This document shows, in pieces, positions 23,068-31,494 of a stretch of DNA of 32,887 nt. Origin of the DNA: Gammaproteobacteria bacterium (GTDB lineage: Bacteria > Pseudomonadota > Gammaproteobacteria > Steroidobacterales > XN24); assembly GCA_020341735.1 (NCBI GenBank), contig CP070833.1, positions 1,860,033-1,892,919 on the forward strand. The letters are read 5' to 3'. Position 1 is the first letter of the stretch. Each line of letters opens with the position of its first letter. The position numbers and the translations under genes were made by a program. The notes beneath the pieces are model-generated. The model made no database searches. It was not told the DNA's origin and saw only the letters and a list, made by a program, of their open reading frames with translations.

Positions 23068-24658
23068 CTCCCCCGTCACCGCTGCGAATCGTGCTCCGGC
23101 CGATCGGCTGGTGATCTTCGACACGACGCTTCGTGACGGGGAGCAGGCTCCCGGCTGCAGCATGACCGACCGGGAGAAGCTGCGGGTCGCCCGGGCCCTG
23201 GCAGACTTGGGGGTGGATGTGATCGAGGCCGGTTTTCCGGCCGCCTCCGATGGAGATTTTGCATCCGTCCAGTCGATAGCCCGCGAGGTGAGGGGGCCGA
23301 CAATCTGTGGGCTCGCTCGCTGCGGGGAACACGATATTCGACGCGCCTGGGAGGCCCTGGAGCCGGCCGAGTCTTCTCGCATCCACGTGTTTATCGCGAC
23401 CAGTCCGATCCATCGCAAATTCAAACTGCAGCTGACTCAGGAAGAAGTGTTGCGTCGCGCGGTGCGGGGTGTCGCGATGGCCAGAGATTTCTGCGGCAAT
23501 GTGGAGTTCTCAGCTGAGGACGCTGCGCGGACGGAACCAGAATTCCTGGCCGAGGTCCTGTCTGCGGTCATCGAGGCGGGCGCCAGCACCATCAACGTTC
23601 CGGACACCGTCGGTTACGCGATCCCCGGCGAGTTCGCCGATCTGATCCGTTACCTTCGCGAGCACGTGCGGGGGATCGAGAAGGCCGTCGTCAGCGTGCA
23701 CTGTCATGACGACCTGGGTATGGCTGTCGCCAACAGTCTCGCGGCCGTGGAGGCCGGCGCCAGGCAGGTCGAGTGTACTGTCAACGGTATCGGCGAGCGG
23801 GCCGGCAACTGCTCACTCGAGGAGATCGTCATGGCGGTGCGGACACGCGCGGACCGGCTGCTGGTGGATACCGGTGTGAATAGCACCCGACTGTATCCAA
23901 CGAGCCGGCTGGTCGCCGCCGTAACCGGCGTTCACGTGCCCAGAAACAAGGCCGTCGTTGGTGACAATGCCTTCGCCCACGAGGCGGGGATTCACCAGCA
24001 TGGCATGCTCCGGCACGAGTCGACCTACGAAATCATGCGGCCCCGAGATGTGGGCATGGACAGCAGCCGGCTGGTGCTCGGCAAGCATAGCGGCCGGCAT
24101 GCATTCAGAGATCGCGTCACTGAGTTGGGTCTCGATCTGGATGAAGCGGAACTGGACCGGGCCTTCATCGCATTCAAGCAGCTTGCGGATCGCAAAAAAG
24201 AAGTTTTCGACGCCGATATCGAGGCCCTGGTTCTGCGATCGGACGCCGATCAGTCCGGCCCGTGGCGCCTGGCGGCGATGAACATCCGCTCCGGCAAGGG
24301 TACCGTGCCTTCCGCGGAGGTCGCGCTGGTCCATGCCGACGGAGAGACTCGTCGCGAGACAGCCGAGGGTGATGGGCCCGTGGCCGCTGCCTTCCGCGCC
24401 ATCGAGCTCGCTACCGGGGTGGACGCCCGGCTCAGGAATTTCGACATCCGCAATGTCACGGTGGGCGGAGACGCCCAGGGCGAGGCAGTGGTCACCGTCG
24501 AGCATGATGGCCGGGTGTACCAGGGCAAGGGGTTCGATACCGATATCGTGGAAGCCAGTTCGTTGGCCTTCCTTCAGGCCATCAATCGAATCTGTTCCAC
24601 CGGTCGGGTCCACCCGCAGCCGGATACGCAGAATGTCGCCGCCGCCGGGTCGGCGTGA
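23057..24658 (+). CDS. leuA: 2-Isopropylmalate synthase
   Basis: 533 residues, full length with catalytic TIM barrel and regulatory domain. It condenses acetyl-CoA with 2-oxoisovalerate, the first committed step to leucine. FDTTLRDGEQAPG lies at 21-33 (Arg26, Asp27), SVHCHDDLGMAVAN has metal ligands His215 and His217, and NGIGERAGNCSLEE contributes a further ligand Asn. ALVLRSDADQSG begins the LeuA allosteric domain (about 390-515), which ends in GFDTDIVEASSLAFLQAINR. Leucine feedback is therefore likely retained. The start overlaps the end of ilvA by 11 bases. ilvE begins 30 bp downstream. Confidence 0.96.
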   Translation: MATDSPVTAANRAPADRLVIFDTTLRDGEQAPGCSMTDREKLRVARALADLGVDVIEAGFPAASDGDFASVQSIAREVRGPTICGLARCGEHDIRRAWEALEPAESSRIHVFIATSPIHRKFKLQLTQEEVLRRAVRGVAMARDFCGNVEFSAEDAARTEPEFLAEVLSAVIEAGASTINVPDTVGYAIPGEFADLIRYLREHVRGIEKAVVSVHCHDDLGMAVANSLAAVEAGARQVECTVNGIGERAGNCSLEEIVMAVRTRADRLLVDTGVNSTRLYPTSRLVAAVTGVHVPRNKAVVGDNAFAHEAGIHQHGMLRHESTYEIMRPRDVGMDSSRLVLGKHSGRHAFRDRVTELGLDLDEAELDRAFIAFKQLADRKKEVFDADIEALVLRSDADQSGPWRLAAMNIRSGKGTVPSAEVALVHADGETRRETAEGDGPVAAAFRAIELATGVDARLRNFDIRNVTVGGDAQGEAVVTVEHDGRVYQGKGFDTDIVEASSLAFLQAINRICSTGRVHPQPDTQNVAAAGSA

Positions 24659-24688
24659 ACACATTGTCAGATAGAGGGAGGTCGCCCC

Positions 24689-25645
24689 GTGGCGGATGAT
24701 TCACAGAAGCAGATCTGGTTCAACGGCAGAATGGTTCCCTGGGAAGAGGCGACCGTACATGTGCTGTCGCATGCACTACATTACGGTTCGTCTGTATTCG
24801 AGGGAATCCGCGTATACGCAACGCCGGCAGGCGCTCGCGTATTCCGCCTCGGTGACCACATCACGCGGCTGCTGAATTCCGCCAGGCTCTACCGTATCCC
24901 GGTGCCATTCGACCAGCCCCAGATCGAGACGGCCTGCAAGCTTGCGGTCACCGGAAACAATCTCGACGGTGGTGCCTACATTCGGCCAGTCATCTTCCGC
25001 GGCATGTCGGGACTGGGTCTGACAGCAAAGGAGGGTTCACCGGTGGAGGTGGCTGTTGCAGCCTTCGAGTGGGGTGCCTATCTGGGCGAGGAAGGCCTCG
25101 AGACAGGTGTCGACGTGTGCGTTTCATCCTGGCAGCGTGTGGCCCCCAACACGATTCCGGCCGGTGCCAAGGCAGCCGGTGGATATCTGTCCAGTCAGCT
25201 GATCAGCATGGAAGCCAAGCGCAATGGATACGCCGAGGGCATTGGTCTGACCACCGACGGCATGGTGGGCGAGGGCGCGGGAGAAAATCTGTTCATCGTC
25301 AAGGACGGACGGCTACTGACGCCCCCTGCGGCGTCCTCGATCCTGGCCGGCATCACCCGCGACACCGTGATGTGCCTGGCGCAGGACATGGGTCTCGAGG
25401 TGGTCGAGCAGTCGATCCCGCGCGAGATGCTGTATTTCGCCGACGAGATGTTTTTTACCGGCACGGCGGCGGAAGTGACACCCGTGCGCTCGGTCGACCG
25501 AATCGAAATCGGCTCAGGTTCCCGCGGACCCGTCACGGCCGATCTCCAGGAACGATTCTTCGGGTTGTTCTCCGGCAAGACGCCGGATACACGTGGCTGG
25601 CTGGAACCTGTCGCGCCGTCGATGCGACCATCGGTGGCGGTCTAG
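24689..25645 (+). CDS. ilvE: Branched-chain amino acid aminotransferase
   Basis: 318 residues, class IV (fold-type IV) PLP aminotransferase catalysing the last step to Ile, Val and Leu with glutamate. HALHYGSSVFEGIR is at 28-41, Lys161 in PAGAKAAGGYLSSQL binds PLP, EGAGENLF is at 195-202, and FFTGTAAEVTPV closes the active site. Many relatives read AKAGGNYLNS where this reads AKAAGGYLSS, a mild variation. The GTG start at 24689 is supported by GAGGGAGG about 7 bases upstream. leuC begins 6 bp after the stop. Confidence 0.96.
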   Translation: MADDSQKQIWFNGRMVPWEEATVHVLSHALHYGSSVFEGIRVYATPAGARVFRLGDHITRLLNSARLYRIPVPFDQPQIETACKLAVTGNNLDGGAYIRPVIFRGMSGLGLTAKEGSPVEVAVAAFEWGAYLGEEGLETGVDVCVSSWQRVAPNTIPAGAKAAGGYLSSQLISMEAKRNGYAEGIGLTTDGMVGEGAGENLFIVKDGRLLTPPAASSILAGITRDTVMCLAQDMGLEVVEQSIPREMLYFADEMFFTGTAAEVTPVRSVDRIEIGSGSRGPVTADLQERFFGLFSGKTPDTRGWLEPVAPSMRPSVAV

Positions 25646-25651
25646 CGCCTG

Positions 25652-27085
25652 ATGGCCATTCAGAAAGAATCCTCGATCGGCAGGACGCTGTTCGACAAGA
25701 TCTGGGACCGTCACGTAGTGATCCCGGAAACCGCAGAGGCGCCGGCCGTCCTGTATGTCGACCTGCATCTTGTCCACGAAGTGACGTCGCCCCAGGCCTT
25801 CGATGTGCTGCGACAGCGCGGATTGGACGTGAGACGGCCCGACCGCACCCTCGCCACCGTCGACCACTCTATCCCGACAGCGGTAGCGAGCTGGAAAAAC
25901 GGGCTCGTCGACATGGACGTCGCCGCGCGCAACCAGGTCCGCAAGCTGGCCACCAACTGCGGACGAACGGGAATCCGGCTTTACGGCGTGAACAACTCCC
26001 GCCGCGGTATCGTGCATGTCATCGGGCCTGAACTCGGCGCCACCCGGCCCGGCATGACCATCGTCTGCGGCGACAGCCACACGACGACACACGGCGCATT
26101 CGGCGCGTTGGCCTTCGGTATCGGAACCACCGAGGTCGCGCATGTGCTTGCCACCCAGTGCCTTCTGCAGCGCAAGCCAAAGACCCTTGCCGTGCGGGTG
26201 GATGGACACCTGCAGGAAGGGGTCACTGCGAAGGATCTGGTGCTGGCGATCATCGGGCAGATAGGGGTCGGCGGCGGAACCGGGCACGTGATCGAGTTCC
26301 GCGGGAGTGCCGTGAGGCAATTGTCCATGGATGCTCGCATGACGGTGTGCAACATGGCGATTGAGGCGGGTGCGCGGGCCGGCATGGTGGCGCCGGATGA
26401 CGTGACTTTCGAATACCTCTCGGGTCGTGCGATGGCGCCGAGCGGGCCGGACTGGGACCGGGCAGTGGAGGACTGGCGTTCTCTGACAAGCGATCCCGGC
26501 GCGGATTTCGACGCCTGTGTCCGTATCGACGCCTCGGCGCTCGAACCCCAGGTGACCTGGGGCACCGATCCGGGCATGGTCGCCGCGGTGACCGATCGGG
26601 TGCCGGCATCAGGAGCCAGCCTGCGGGCTCTCGATTACATGGGATTTTCGGCCGGTGAGCCGTTACAGGGGCGACCGGTAGACGTCGTGTTTGTGGGGTC
26701 GTGCACGAATTCGCGACTGTCCGATCTTCGCCAGGCAGCGTCCGTCCTGGCCGGCCGCCGGGTAGCAAAAGGCGTGCGCATGCTCGTCGTGCCCGGGTCC
26801 CAGGAGACCAAGCGACTGGCCGAGGCCGAGGGCCTGGACAAGATCTTCGCCGAGGCCGGGGCGGAATGGCACGAGTCCGGTTGCTCTCTGTGCATCGCAA
26901 TGAACGGAGACCGGGCAAAAGCCGGGCAGACGGTCGTGAGTACGAGCAACCGCAATTTCGAGGGTCGCCAGGGATCCGGTGCGCGGACCCTTCTGGCAAG
27001 CCCTTTGACCGCGGCCGCGTCGGCGATTACGGGGGCTCTGGCAGATCCCCGGCCATTACTAGACCGACCACGCAGGATCGCGTGA
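25652..27085 (+). CDS. leuC: 3-Isopropylmalate dehydratase large subunit
   Basis: 477 residues, aconitase family. Together with LeuD it isomerises 2- to 3-isopropylmalate. The [4Fe-4S] ligands are Cys351 in [14 protein letters not shown], and Cys411 and Cys414 in [12 protein letters not shown]. Other signatures are [40 protein letters not shown] and [20 protein letters not shown]. The stop TGA overlaps by one base the ATG of leuD (TGATG), typical for this obligate heterodimer. Confidence 0.97.
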   Translation: MAIQKESSIGRTLFDKIWDRHVVIPETAEAPAVLYVDLHLVHEVTSPQAFDVLRQRGLDVRRPDRTLATVDHSIPTAVASWKNGLVDMDVAARNQVRKLATNCGRTGIRLYGVNNSRRGIVHVIGPELGATRPGMTIVCGDSHTTTHGAFGALAFGIGTTEVAHVLATQCLLQRKPKTLAVRVDGHLQEGVTAKDLVLAIIGQIGVGGGTGHVIEFRGSAVRQLSMDARMTVCNMAIEAGARAGMVAPDDVTFEYLSGRAMAPSGPDWDRAVEDWRSLTSDPGADFDACVRIDASALEPQVTWGTDPGMVAAVTDRVPASGASLRALDYMGFSAGEPLQGRPVDVVFVGSCTNSRLSDLRQAASVLAGRRVAKGVRMLVVPGSQETKRLAEAEGLDKIFAEAGAEWHESGCSLCIAMNGDRAKAGQTVVSTSNRNFEGRQGSGARTLLASPLTAAASAITGALADPRPLLDRPRRIA

Positions 27086-27669
27086 TGGAAGCCATTGATG
27101 TCATCCGCTCCCGCACCGTTGTGATGCCTGATGCCAACGTGGACACGGACCAGATCATCCCGGCCCGGTTTCTGACGACGACCTCGCGCGATGGATTGGG
27201 ACAGCATCTCTTCGCGGATCATCGATTCGATCCGGACGGAGGGCTGCGCAGTGACTTCGTGCTGAACCGCCCGGAAGCGGAAGGCTGCCAGGTGTTGATT
27301 GCCGGCGACAATTTCGGCTGCGGCTCGTCCCGGGAACACGCGCCCTGGGCGCTGCTGGATTTCGGCGTACGGGTCGTGATCAGCACGGCGATCGCTGACA
27401 TTTTTCGCAGTAATGCGCTGCGCAACGGCCTGCTCGCGATCGTCGTAGAAGCGGATGCCCATCGACGCCTGCTAGAGGCGCCCGGTGCGGATATCTCGGT
27501 GGATCTGCGCGCCGGGACGGTCTCGATGCCGGGCGGTGGCGCGACCCGCTTCGAGATCGAGGGATTCGCCCGGCACTGTCTGCTGGAGGGTATCGATCCC
27601 CTTGGTTACCTGCTGAGCAAAGATGCCGAGATACGCGCCTACGAGGGGAGCCATCCGTGGACGCGGTGA
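27085..27669 (+). CDS. leuD: 3-Isopropylmalate dehydratase small subunit
   Basis: 194 residues, the swivelling domain partner of LeuC. Motifs are DANVDTDQIIPARFL near residues 14-28, GDNFGCGSSREHAPWALLDFGV, and SNALRNGLLAI. The start ATG overlaps the leuC stop; a GTG one codon upstream is also possible. The frame remains open far upstream inside leuC, but no LeuD homology is there. Its 3' end overlaps leuB by 13 bases. Confidence 0.96.
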   Translation: MEAIDVIRSRTVVMPDANVDTDQIIPARFLTTTSRDGLGQHLFADHRFDPDGGLRSDFVLNRPEAEGCQVLIAGDNFGCGSSREHAPWALLDFGVRVVISTAIADIFRSNALRNGLLAIVVEADAHRRLLEAPGADISVDLRAGTVSMPGGGATRFEIEGFARHCLLEGIDPLGYLLSKDAEIRAYEGSHPWTR

Positions 27670-28745
27670 TCGCCCTGTTGCCGGGTGACGGGGTCGGACC
27701 GGAAGTGACCCATGGCGCCTCCAGCGTCCTGAATACCGTGGCCGCCGTCTTCGGACACCGGGTCCGCTGCGACGAATACCTGATGGGGGGCTGCGCCATC
27801 GATCACTGCGGTGATCCCCTGCCGGCAGAAACGCTGCAGGCCTGTCTCGCGGCAGATGCGGTTTTCCTGGGCGCTGTCGGCGGCCCGAAGTGGTCCGATC
27901 CGGCGGCTTCCGTGCGACCCGAACAGGGGCTCCTGCGTCTGCGCAGGGAGATGGGTGTGTTCGCCAATCTGAGACCGGTGACCATCAACCGCCGCGCGGT
28001 GTCATCGTCTCCGTTGCGTCCTGAATTGCTTGAGGGCGTGGATATCTGTTTCGTCCGGGAGCTGACCGGAGGCATCTATTTCGGCGCCAAGACCAGAGAG
28101 GCCGATGTCGCGACCGACCTGTGTACCTACACGGAAGCGGAGGTCGCCCGGGTCGTGCGCCTGGCGTGCACGCTGGCGCGGCAACGCCGCGGTCTGGTGA
28201 CCTCGGTAGACAAGGCCAATGTACTGGAGACCTCCCGCTTGTGGCGTGAAGTCGCTGCCCGCATCGCCCGCGACGAGTTCGCGGACGTGCGTATGGAACA
28301 TGCTCTGGTGGATTCTGCGGCGATGCAGCTGCTGACCAACCCCCGTGGTTATGACGTCGTGGTCACAGAGAACATGTTTGGAGACATCCTGACAGACGAG
28401 GCGTCGGTGCTGGCAGGGTCTATCGGCCTGCTGCCCTCGGCGTCGCTGGCCGAGAGCGGTCCGGGCCTTTACGAGCCGATACACGGGTCGGCACCCGACC
28501 TGGCGGGCCGCGGCCTGGCCAATCCGTGCGGCGCGATCCTGAGCGTGGCGATGTTGTTGCGGCACTCGCTGGGGCTGGAGCGGGAGGCACTGGCGGTGGA
28601 GAGTGCCGTTTCCGAGACGCTCGCCCACGGTGTGCTCACCGCTGACCTTGCCGGGTCGCGTGAGGATACCGTGTCCACCGCGGAATTCGCGGTGGCCGTT
28701 GCGGCTGAGATTTCCGGCGGGGCGCAGGGACGCGCCATCGCCTGA
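27657..28745 (+). CDS. leuB: 3-Isopropylmalate dehydrogenase
   Basis: 362 residues. NAD+-dependent oxidative decarboxylation of 3-isopropylmalate to 4-methyl-2-oxovalerate. ALLPGDGVGPEV starts the fold, with GAVGGPKW and RELTGGIYFG in the middle. TSVDKANVLETSRLWR carries the catalytic Lys, VDSAAMQLLTNP follows, and the cofactor region is NMFGDILTDEASVLAGSIGLLPSASL with GLYEPIHGSAPDLAG. It has a GTG start inside the end of leuD (13-base overlap). It is the last gene of the nine-gene operon. No clear terminator follows before the metX promoter. Confidence 0.97.
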   Translation: MDAVIALLPGDGVGPEVTHGASSVLNTVAAVFGHRVRCDEYLMGGCAIDHCGDPLPAETLQACLAADAVFLGAVGGPKWSDPAASVRPEQGLLRLRREMGVFANLRPVTINRRAVSSSPLRPELLEGVDICFVRELTGGIYFGAKTREADVATDLCTYTEAEVARVVRLACTLARQRRGLVTSVDKANVLETSRLWREVAARIARDEFADVRMEHALVDSAAMQLLTNPRGYDVVVTENMFGDILTDEASVLAGSIGLLPSASLAESGPGLYEPIHGSAPDLAGRGLANPCGAILSVAMLLRHSLGLEREALAVESAVSETLAHGVLTADLAGSREDTVSTAEFAVAVAAEISGGAQGRAIA

Positions 28746-28783
28746 GTCATCTTCATGGCGACATGGTCGGGGACGAAAGCCTC

Positions 28784-28813
28784 TTGACCGGACTGCCAGC
28801 AGATGCGTAGAGT
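28784..28813 (+). promoter_or_regulatory. Probable promoter of metX-metB
   Basis: TTGACC (28784-28789) and TAGAGT (28808-28813) are separated by 18 bp, with 5 and 4 matches to the sigma-70 boxes. The predicted transcription start near 28820 falls right at the first base of the riboswitch P1 helix, which supports the assignment. Confidence 0.55.
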
Positions 28814-28820
28814 GAGAGTT

Positions 28821-28944
28821 ACTCATCGAGACCGGCGGAGGGACAGGCCCTTTGATGCCGGGGCAACCCGCGGAGTTAACCACTTCGCGACGGTGCCAAA
28901 TCCTGCGGTGTTGGCGGAAGGCCGTCGAACACCGGGAGATGAGT
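28821..28944 (+). ncRNA. SAM-I-family riboswitch aptamer
   Basis: P1 is a perfect helix, ACTCATC (28821-28827) with GATGAGT (28938-28944). Inside are the S-box core elements in order: GGCGGAGGGACAGGCCC, TGATGCCGGGGCAACC, a P3-like stem CGCGGAGT/ACTTCGCG with one G-U pair, GGTGCCAAATCCTGC, and a long P4 GGTGTT...AACACC. These match the conserved S-adenosylmethionine-binding core of SAM-I-type aptamers. The related SAM-IV or SAM-I/IV variants cannot be fully excluded by eye. Its place before metX-metB fits: with SAM bound, expression of methionine synthesis should drop. Confidence 0.93.
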
Positions 28945-29040
28945 TGCCGAGTGGCCCGCAAGGCGGGGAAGGACTCGGCAACACCCGCCCCGACGGGTTC
29001 TCCTTTGGATTTTCCGATGATGGAAGAGACAACAGGAGGA
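28943..29040 (+). promoter_or_regulatory. Expression platform of the metX SAM riboswitch
   Basis: A perfect 10-bp hairpin GTTGCCGAGT (28943-28952) / ACTCGGCAAC (28973-28982) begins within the last two bases of P1, so it competes only marginally with the aptamer. A second small hairpin ACCCG/CGGGT (28983-28987/28994-28998) follows without a clean T-run. The Shine-Dalgarno AGGAGGA (29034-29040) is 7 bases before the metX ATG, and CTCCT at 29000-29004 can pair with it. This points to translational rather than intrinsic-terminator control, but the switching pairing is not obvious. Confidence 0.5.
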
Positions 29041-29047
29041 CCTGAAA

Positions 29048-30109
29048 ATGACTACCAACAGCAGTGCGGCCCGAGCCCTGGCGCCGCCCCCGCCCGTCAA
29101 GTCGCAGCCAGCCCGGACCGTCGAGACGATCGACGGCATGTGCAGGATCCCCCGGCTCGACCTGATGCGGGGCGGACGGCTGCACTGCGTGCGCGTGGCG
29201 TGGCGTCTGGTGGGGCCGAAGCGGGCGCCCATCGTCGTCGTGCTCGGTGGGATCTCCGCAAACCGGAACGTCGCCAGTGACCAGGGCAAGCGGGGGTGGT
29301 GGTGCGATCTGGTCGGCCGCGACCGTGCCATCGACACTAACCGCTACCGTGTCCTGAGTTTCGACTGGGTCGGGGGCAGCGGTGGTTCGAGTGGTCCGGT
29401 GCCGGGCAGCTTCGGCCGTCAGAGCTTCCCGGCCGTCTCTCCGGATGATCAGGCGACGGCTTTGCGCTGGATCCTCGGACAGCTGGACGTCAAACGCATT
29501 CGTGGCTTCGTCGGGGCTTCCTATGGCGGCATGGTGGCGCTGGCATTCGCTGCCCGCTTTCCGCAATGCCTGGAGAGACTGATCGTGGTGAGCGCCGCCA
29601 ACCGTCCCCATGCCCTGGCCACCGCATGGCGCAGCGTGCAACGCCGCATCGTCAGGCTCGGCCTGACCAGCGGCGCCGGCGACCAGGCGCTGTCGATCGC
29701 ACGCGGGTTGGCGATGACCACGTACCGTTCACCCGAGGAGTTCGATGCTCGATTCGCCGGTCCCGCGACCGCTGATGAAGGGTTCTACCGATTCCCGGTC
29801 GATGACTACCTGGAGGCGCGCGGTGCCGATTTCGTAAACCGCATCGTGCCGGAGTCTTACCTCTGCCTGTCGGAATCTATTGACCTGCAGGACGTGGATC
29901 CCGACCAGATCCGGACTCCGACGACGCTCGTCGCGGTGCGCCAGGATCAGCTCGTGCCCTTGGTACAGATGCGCGATCTTGCCCGGCGGCTTACCGATCG
30001 CTGTCGCCTGGTGGAACTGGAATCGCTCTTTGGACACGACGCTTTCCTCAAGGAAAAAGATGCACTGACTCCGGTATTTAACGAAGCACTCGCAGGAGAA
30101 TTGTCATGA
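29048..30109 (+). CDS. metX: Homoserine O-acyltransferase (MetX family, probably succinyl)
   Basis: 353 residues, alpha/beta-hydrolase-type homoserine acyltransferase, first committed step of methionine synthesis. Motifs are VVVLGGISANRNV (oxyanion region), SFDWVGGSGGSSGP, the nucleophile elbow VGASYGGMVAL with Ser158, VRQDQLVP with the likely acid residue, and FGHDAFL with His330. The GASYGGM elbow and the MetB partner resemble the MetX proteins of Xanthomonas relatives, which use succinyl-CoA; acetyl-CoA cannot be ruled out from sequence. It is preceded by the SAM riboswitch and a strong Shine-Dalgarno. The stop overlaps metB (ATGA). Confidence 0.88.
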   Translation: MTTNSSAARALAPPPPVKSQPARTVETIDGMCRIPRLDLMRGGRLHCVRVAWRLVGPKRAPIVVVLGGISANRNVASDQGKRGWWCDLVGRDRAIDTNRYRVLSFDWVGGSGGSSGPVPGSFGRQSFPAVSPDDQATALRWILGQLDVKRIRGFVGASYGGMVALAFAARFPQCLERLIVVSAANRPHALATAWRSVQRRIVRLGLTSGAGDQALSIARGLAMTTYRSPEEFDARFAGPATADEGFYRFPVDDYLEARGADFVNRIVPESYLCLSESIDLQDVDPDQIRTPTTLVAVRQDQLVPLVQMRDLARRLTDRCRLVELESLFGHDAFLKEKDALTPVFNEALAGELS

Positions 30110-31305
30110 CGGACCGTACCCGGAAAGCCACCACAGCGGTTCGGTCGGGCCTCGGTGGGGATCCATGCCACGGGGCCGTGGTGCCGCCGCTTTACCTGAC
30201 CTCCACTTACACGTTCGAAGGATTCGACCGAAAGCGTGGCTATGACTACACGCGGTCCGGCAATCCCACCCGGGATGCGCTCGCCGACACCGTCGCAGAG
30301 CTCGAAGGCGGGGTGGGTGCGACGATCACCAGCTCCGGGATGGCGGCGCTGACTCTGATCTGTCACCTGGTGGAAGCGGACGATCTGATGCTGGCACCCC
30401 ATGACTGTTACGGTGGCACCCATCGGCTGCTGACCTGGCTGGCACGGCGTGGCCATTTCAGGGTGGCGTTCGTCGATCAGACGGATGATGCCGCGCTGAT
30501 CGAAGCCTTCAGCCAGCAACCGAAGCTCGTTCTTACAGAGACGCCGAGCAATCCCCTGCTCAGGATTACCGATCTGGGGCGTGTGTCGCGGCTCTGCCGC
30601 GAGACCGGGGCGCTGATGGTGGCCGACAACACCTTCCTCTCACCGGGCTGGCAGACACCGATCGCCCACGGCGCGGATATTGTCGTCCACTCGACGACCA
30701 AGTACCTCAACGGACACAGTGATGTCGTCGGCGGCGTTGCCGTGGCGGCGGATGAGGAACTCCACGAGCAGCTCGGCTGGTGGGCCAACTGTCTCGGTCT
30801 GACCGGTGCTCCCTTCGACAGCTTCCTGACTTTGCGAGGGGTCCGAACACTCAACGCCCGGCTGCGGCTGCACGAGGAGAATGCGGCCGCGCTGGTCGAT
30901 CTGCTGTCCGCCCATCCGGTCGTCGAGTCGCTTTACTATCCTGGCCTTGACGCTCATCCCGGACACCAGATCGCGGCCCGGCAGCAGACCGGGTTCGGTG
31001 CGATGCTCAGTTTCGAGCTGGCCGGCGGCCGGCAAGCTGTCGAGGCGTTCCTCGACGGTCTCGAGCACTTCTTCCTGGCCGAGTCCCTCGGCGGAGTCGA
31101 GAGTCTGGTTGCCCACCCGGCGACCATGACCCACGCGGCGATGGAGCCGGAGGCCCGGGAGATCGCCGGCATCCGCGACAGCCTTTTGCGGCTGTCCGTA
31201 GGCATCGAGGATTCGGCCGACCTGGTGACCGACGTTGCGCGCGGCCTGGAGCGGGCAACGGCCGCCGCGGACAGCAATCCTGTGGCCCTGGCGGCACGCG
31301 GCTGA
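30106..31305 (+). CDS. metB: Cystathionine gamma-synthase
   Basis: 399 residues, Cys/Met-metabolism PLP family. It joins the acylated homoserine with cysteine to cystathionine. YDYTRSGNPTRDALADTVAELEGG has Tyr48 and Arg50 for PLP phosphate, SSGMAAL binds the cofactor, VADNTFLSP has Asp174 at the pyridine nitrogen, and Lys199 in HSTTKYLNGHSDVVGG forms the aldimine. ESLGGVESLVAHPATMTHAAM is the C-terminal signature. O-acylhomoserine sulfhydrylase or cystathionine beta-lyase are related alternatives; the HSTTKYLNGHSD context and MetX pairing favour MetB. It is translationally coupled to metX by a 4-base overlap and controlled with it by SAM. Confidence 0.88.
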   Translation: MTDRTRKATTAVRSGLGGDPCHGAVVPPLYLTSTYTFEGFDRKRGYDYTRSGNPTRDALADTVAELEGGVGATITSSGMAALTLICHLVEADDLMLAPHDCYGGTHRLLTWLARRGHFRVAFVDQTDDAALIEAFSQQPKLVLTETPSNPLLRITDLGRVSRLCRETGALMVADNTFLSPGWQTPIAHGADIVVHSTTKYLNGHSDVVGGVAVAADEELHEQLGWWANCLGLTGAPFDSFLTLRGVRTLNARLRLHEENAAALVDLLSAHPVVESLYYPGLDAHPGHQIAARQQTGFGAMLSFELAGGRQAVEAFLDGLEHFFLAESLGGVESLVAHPATMTHAAMEPEAREIAGIRDSLLRLSVGIEDSADLVTDVARGLERATAAADSNPVALAARG

Positions 31306-31494
31306 GCCAGATGGTCCAGAGTCGCTTCCGAGACGCGGCCTGCGTCGCTAGGTGGCGACTGGATCCGTGTGGCCGCGGCTCGCTTTATCGGCCAAAGACA
31401 GCCAACATTGAGGGGCGTGCTGATTGAAGATGGTCGTCGTGTCCGGCACCGTCTGATCTTCTCAACCGATGGTAGTCACGGCCGAATGAGATTG

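Noticed and set aside
26701..27084. Upstream extension of leuD within leuC
   Set aside because: It overlaps the Fe-S domain of leuC in another frame. LeuD homology starts at [10 protein letters not shown].
28803..29045. An 80-residue plus-strand open frame between leuB and metX
   Set aside because: It coincides with the SAM riboswitch and its expression platform and has no coding signature.
31320..31375. Small inverted repeat GTCGC/GCGAC after metB as a terminator
   Set aside because: Only five base pairs and no T-tract follows.
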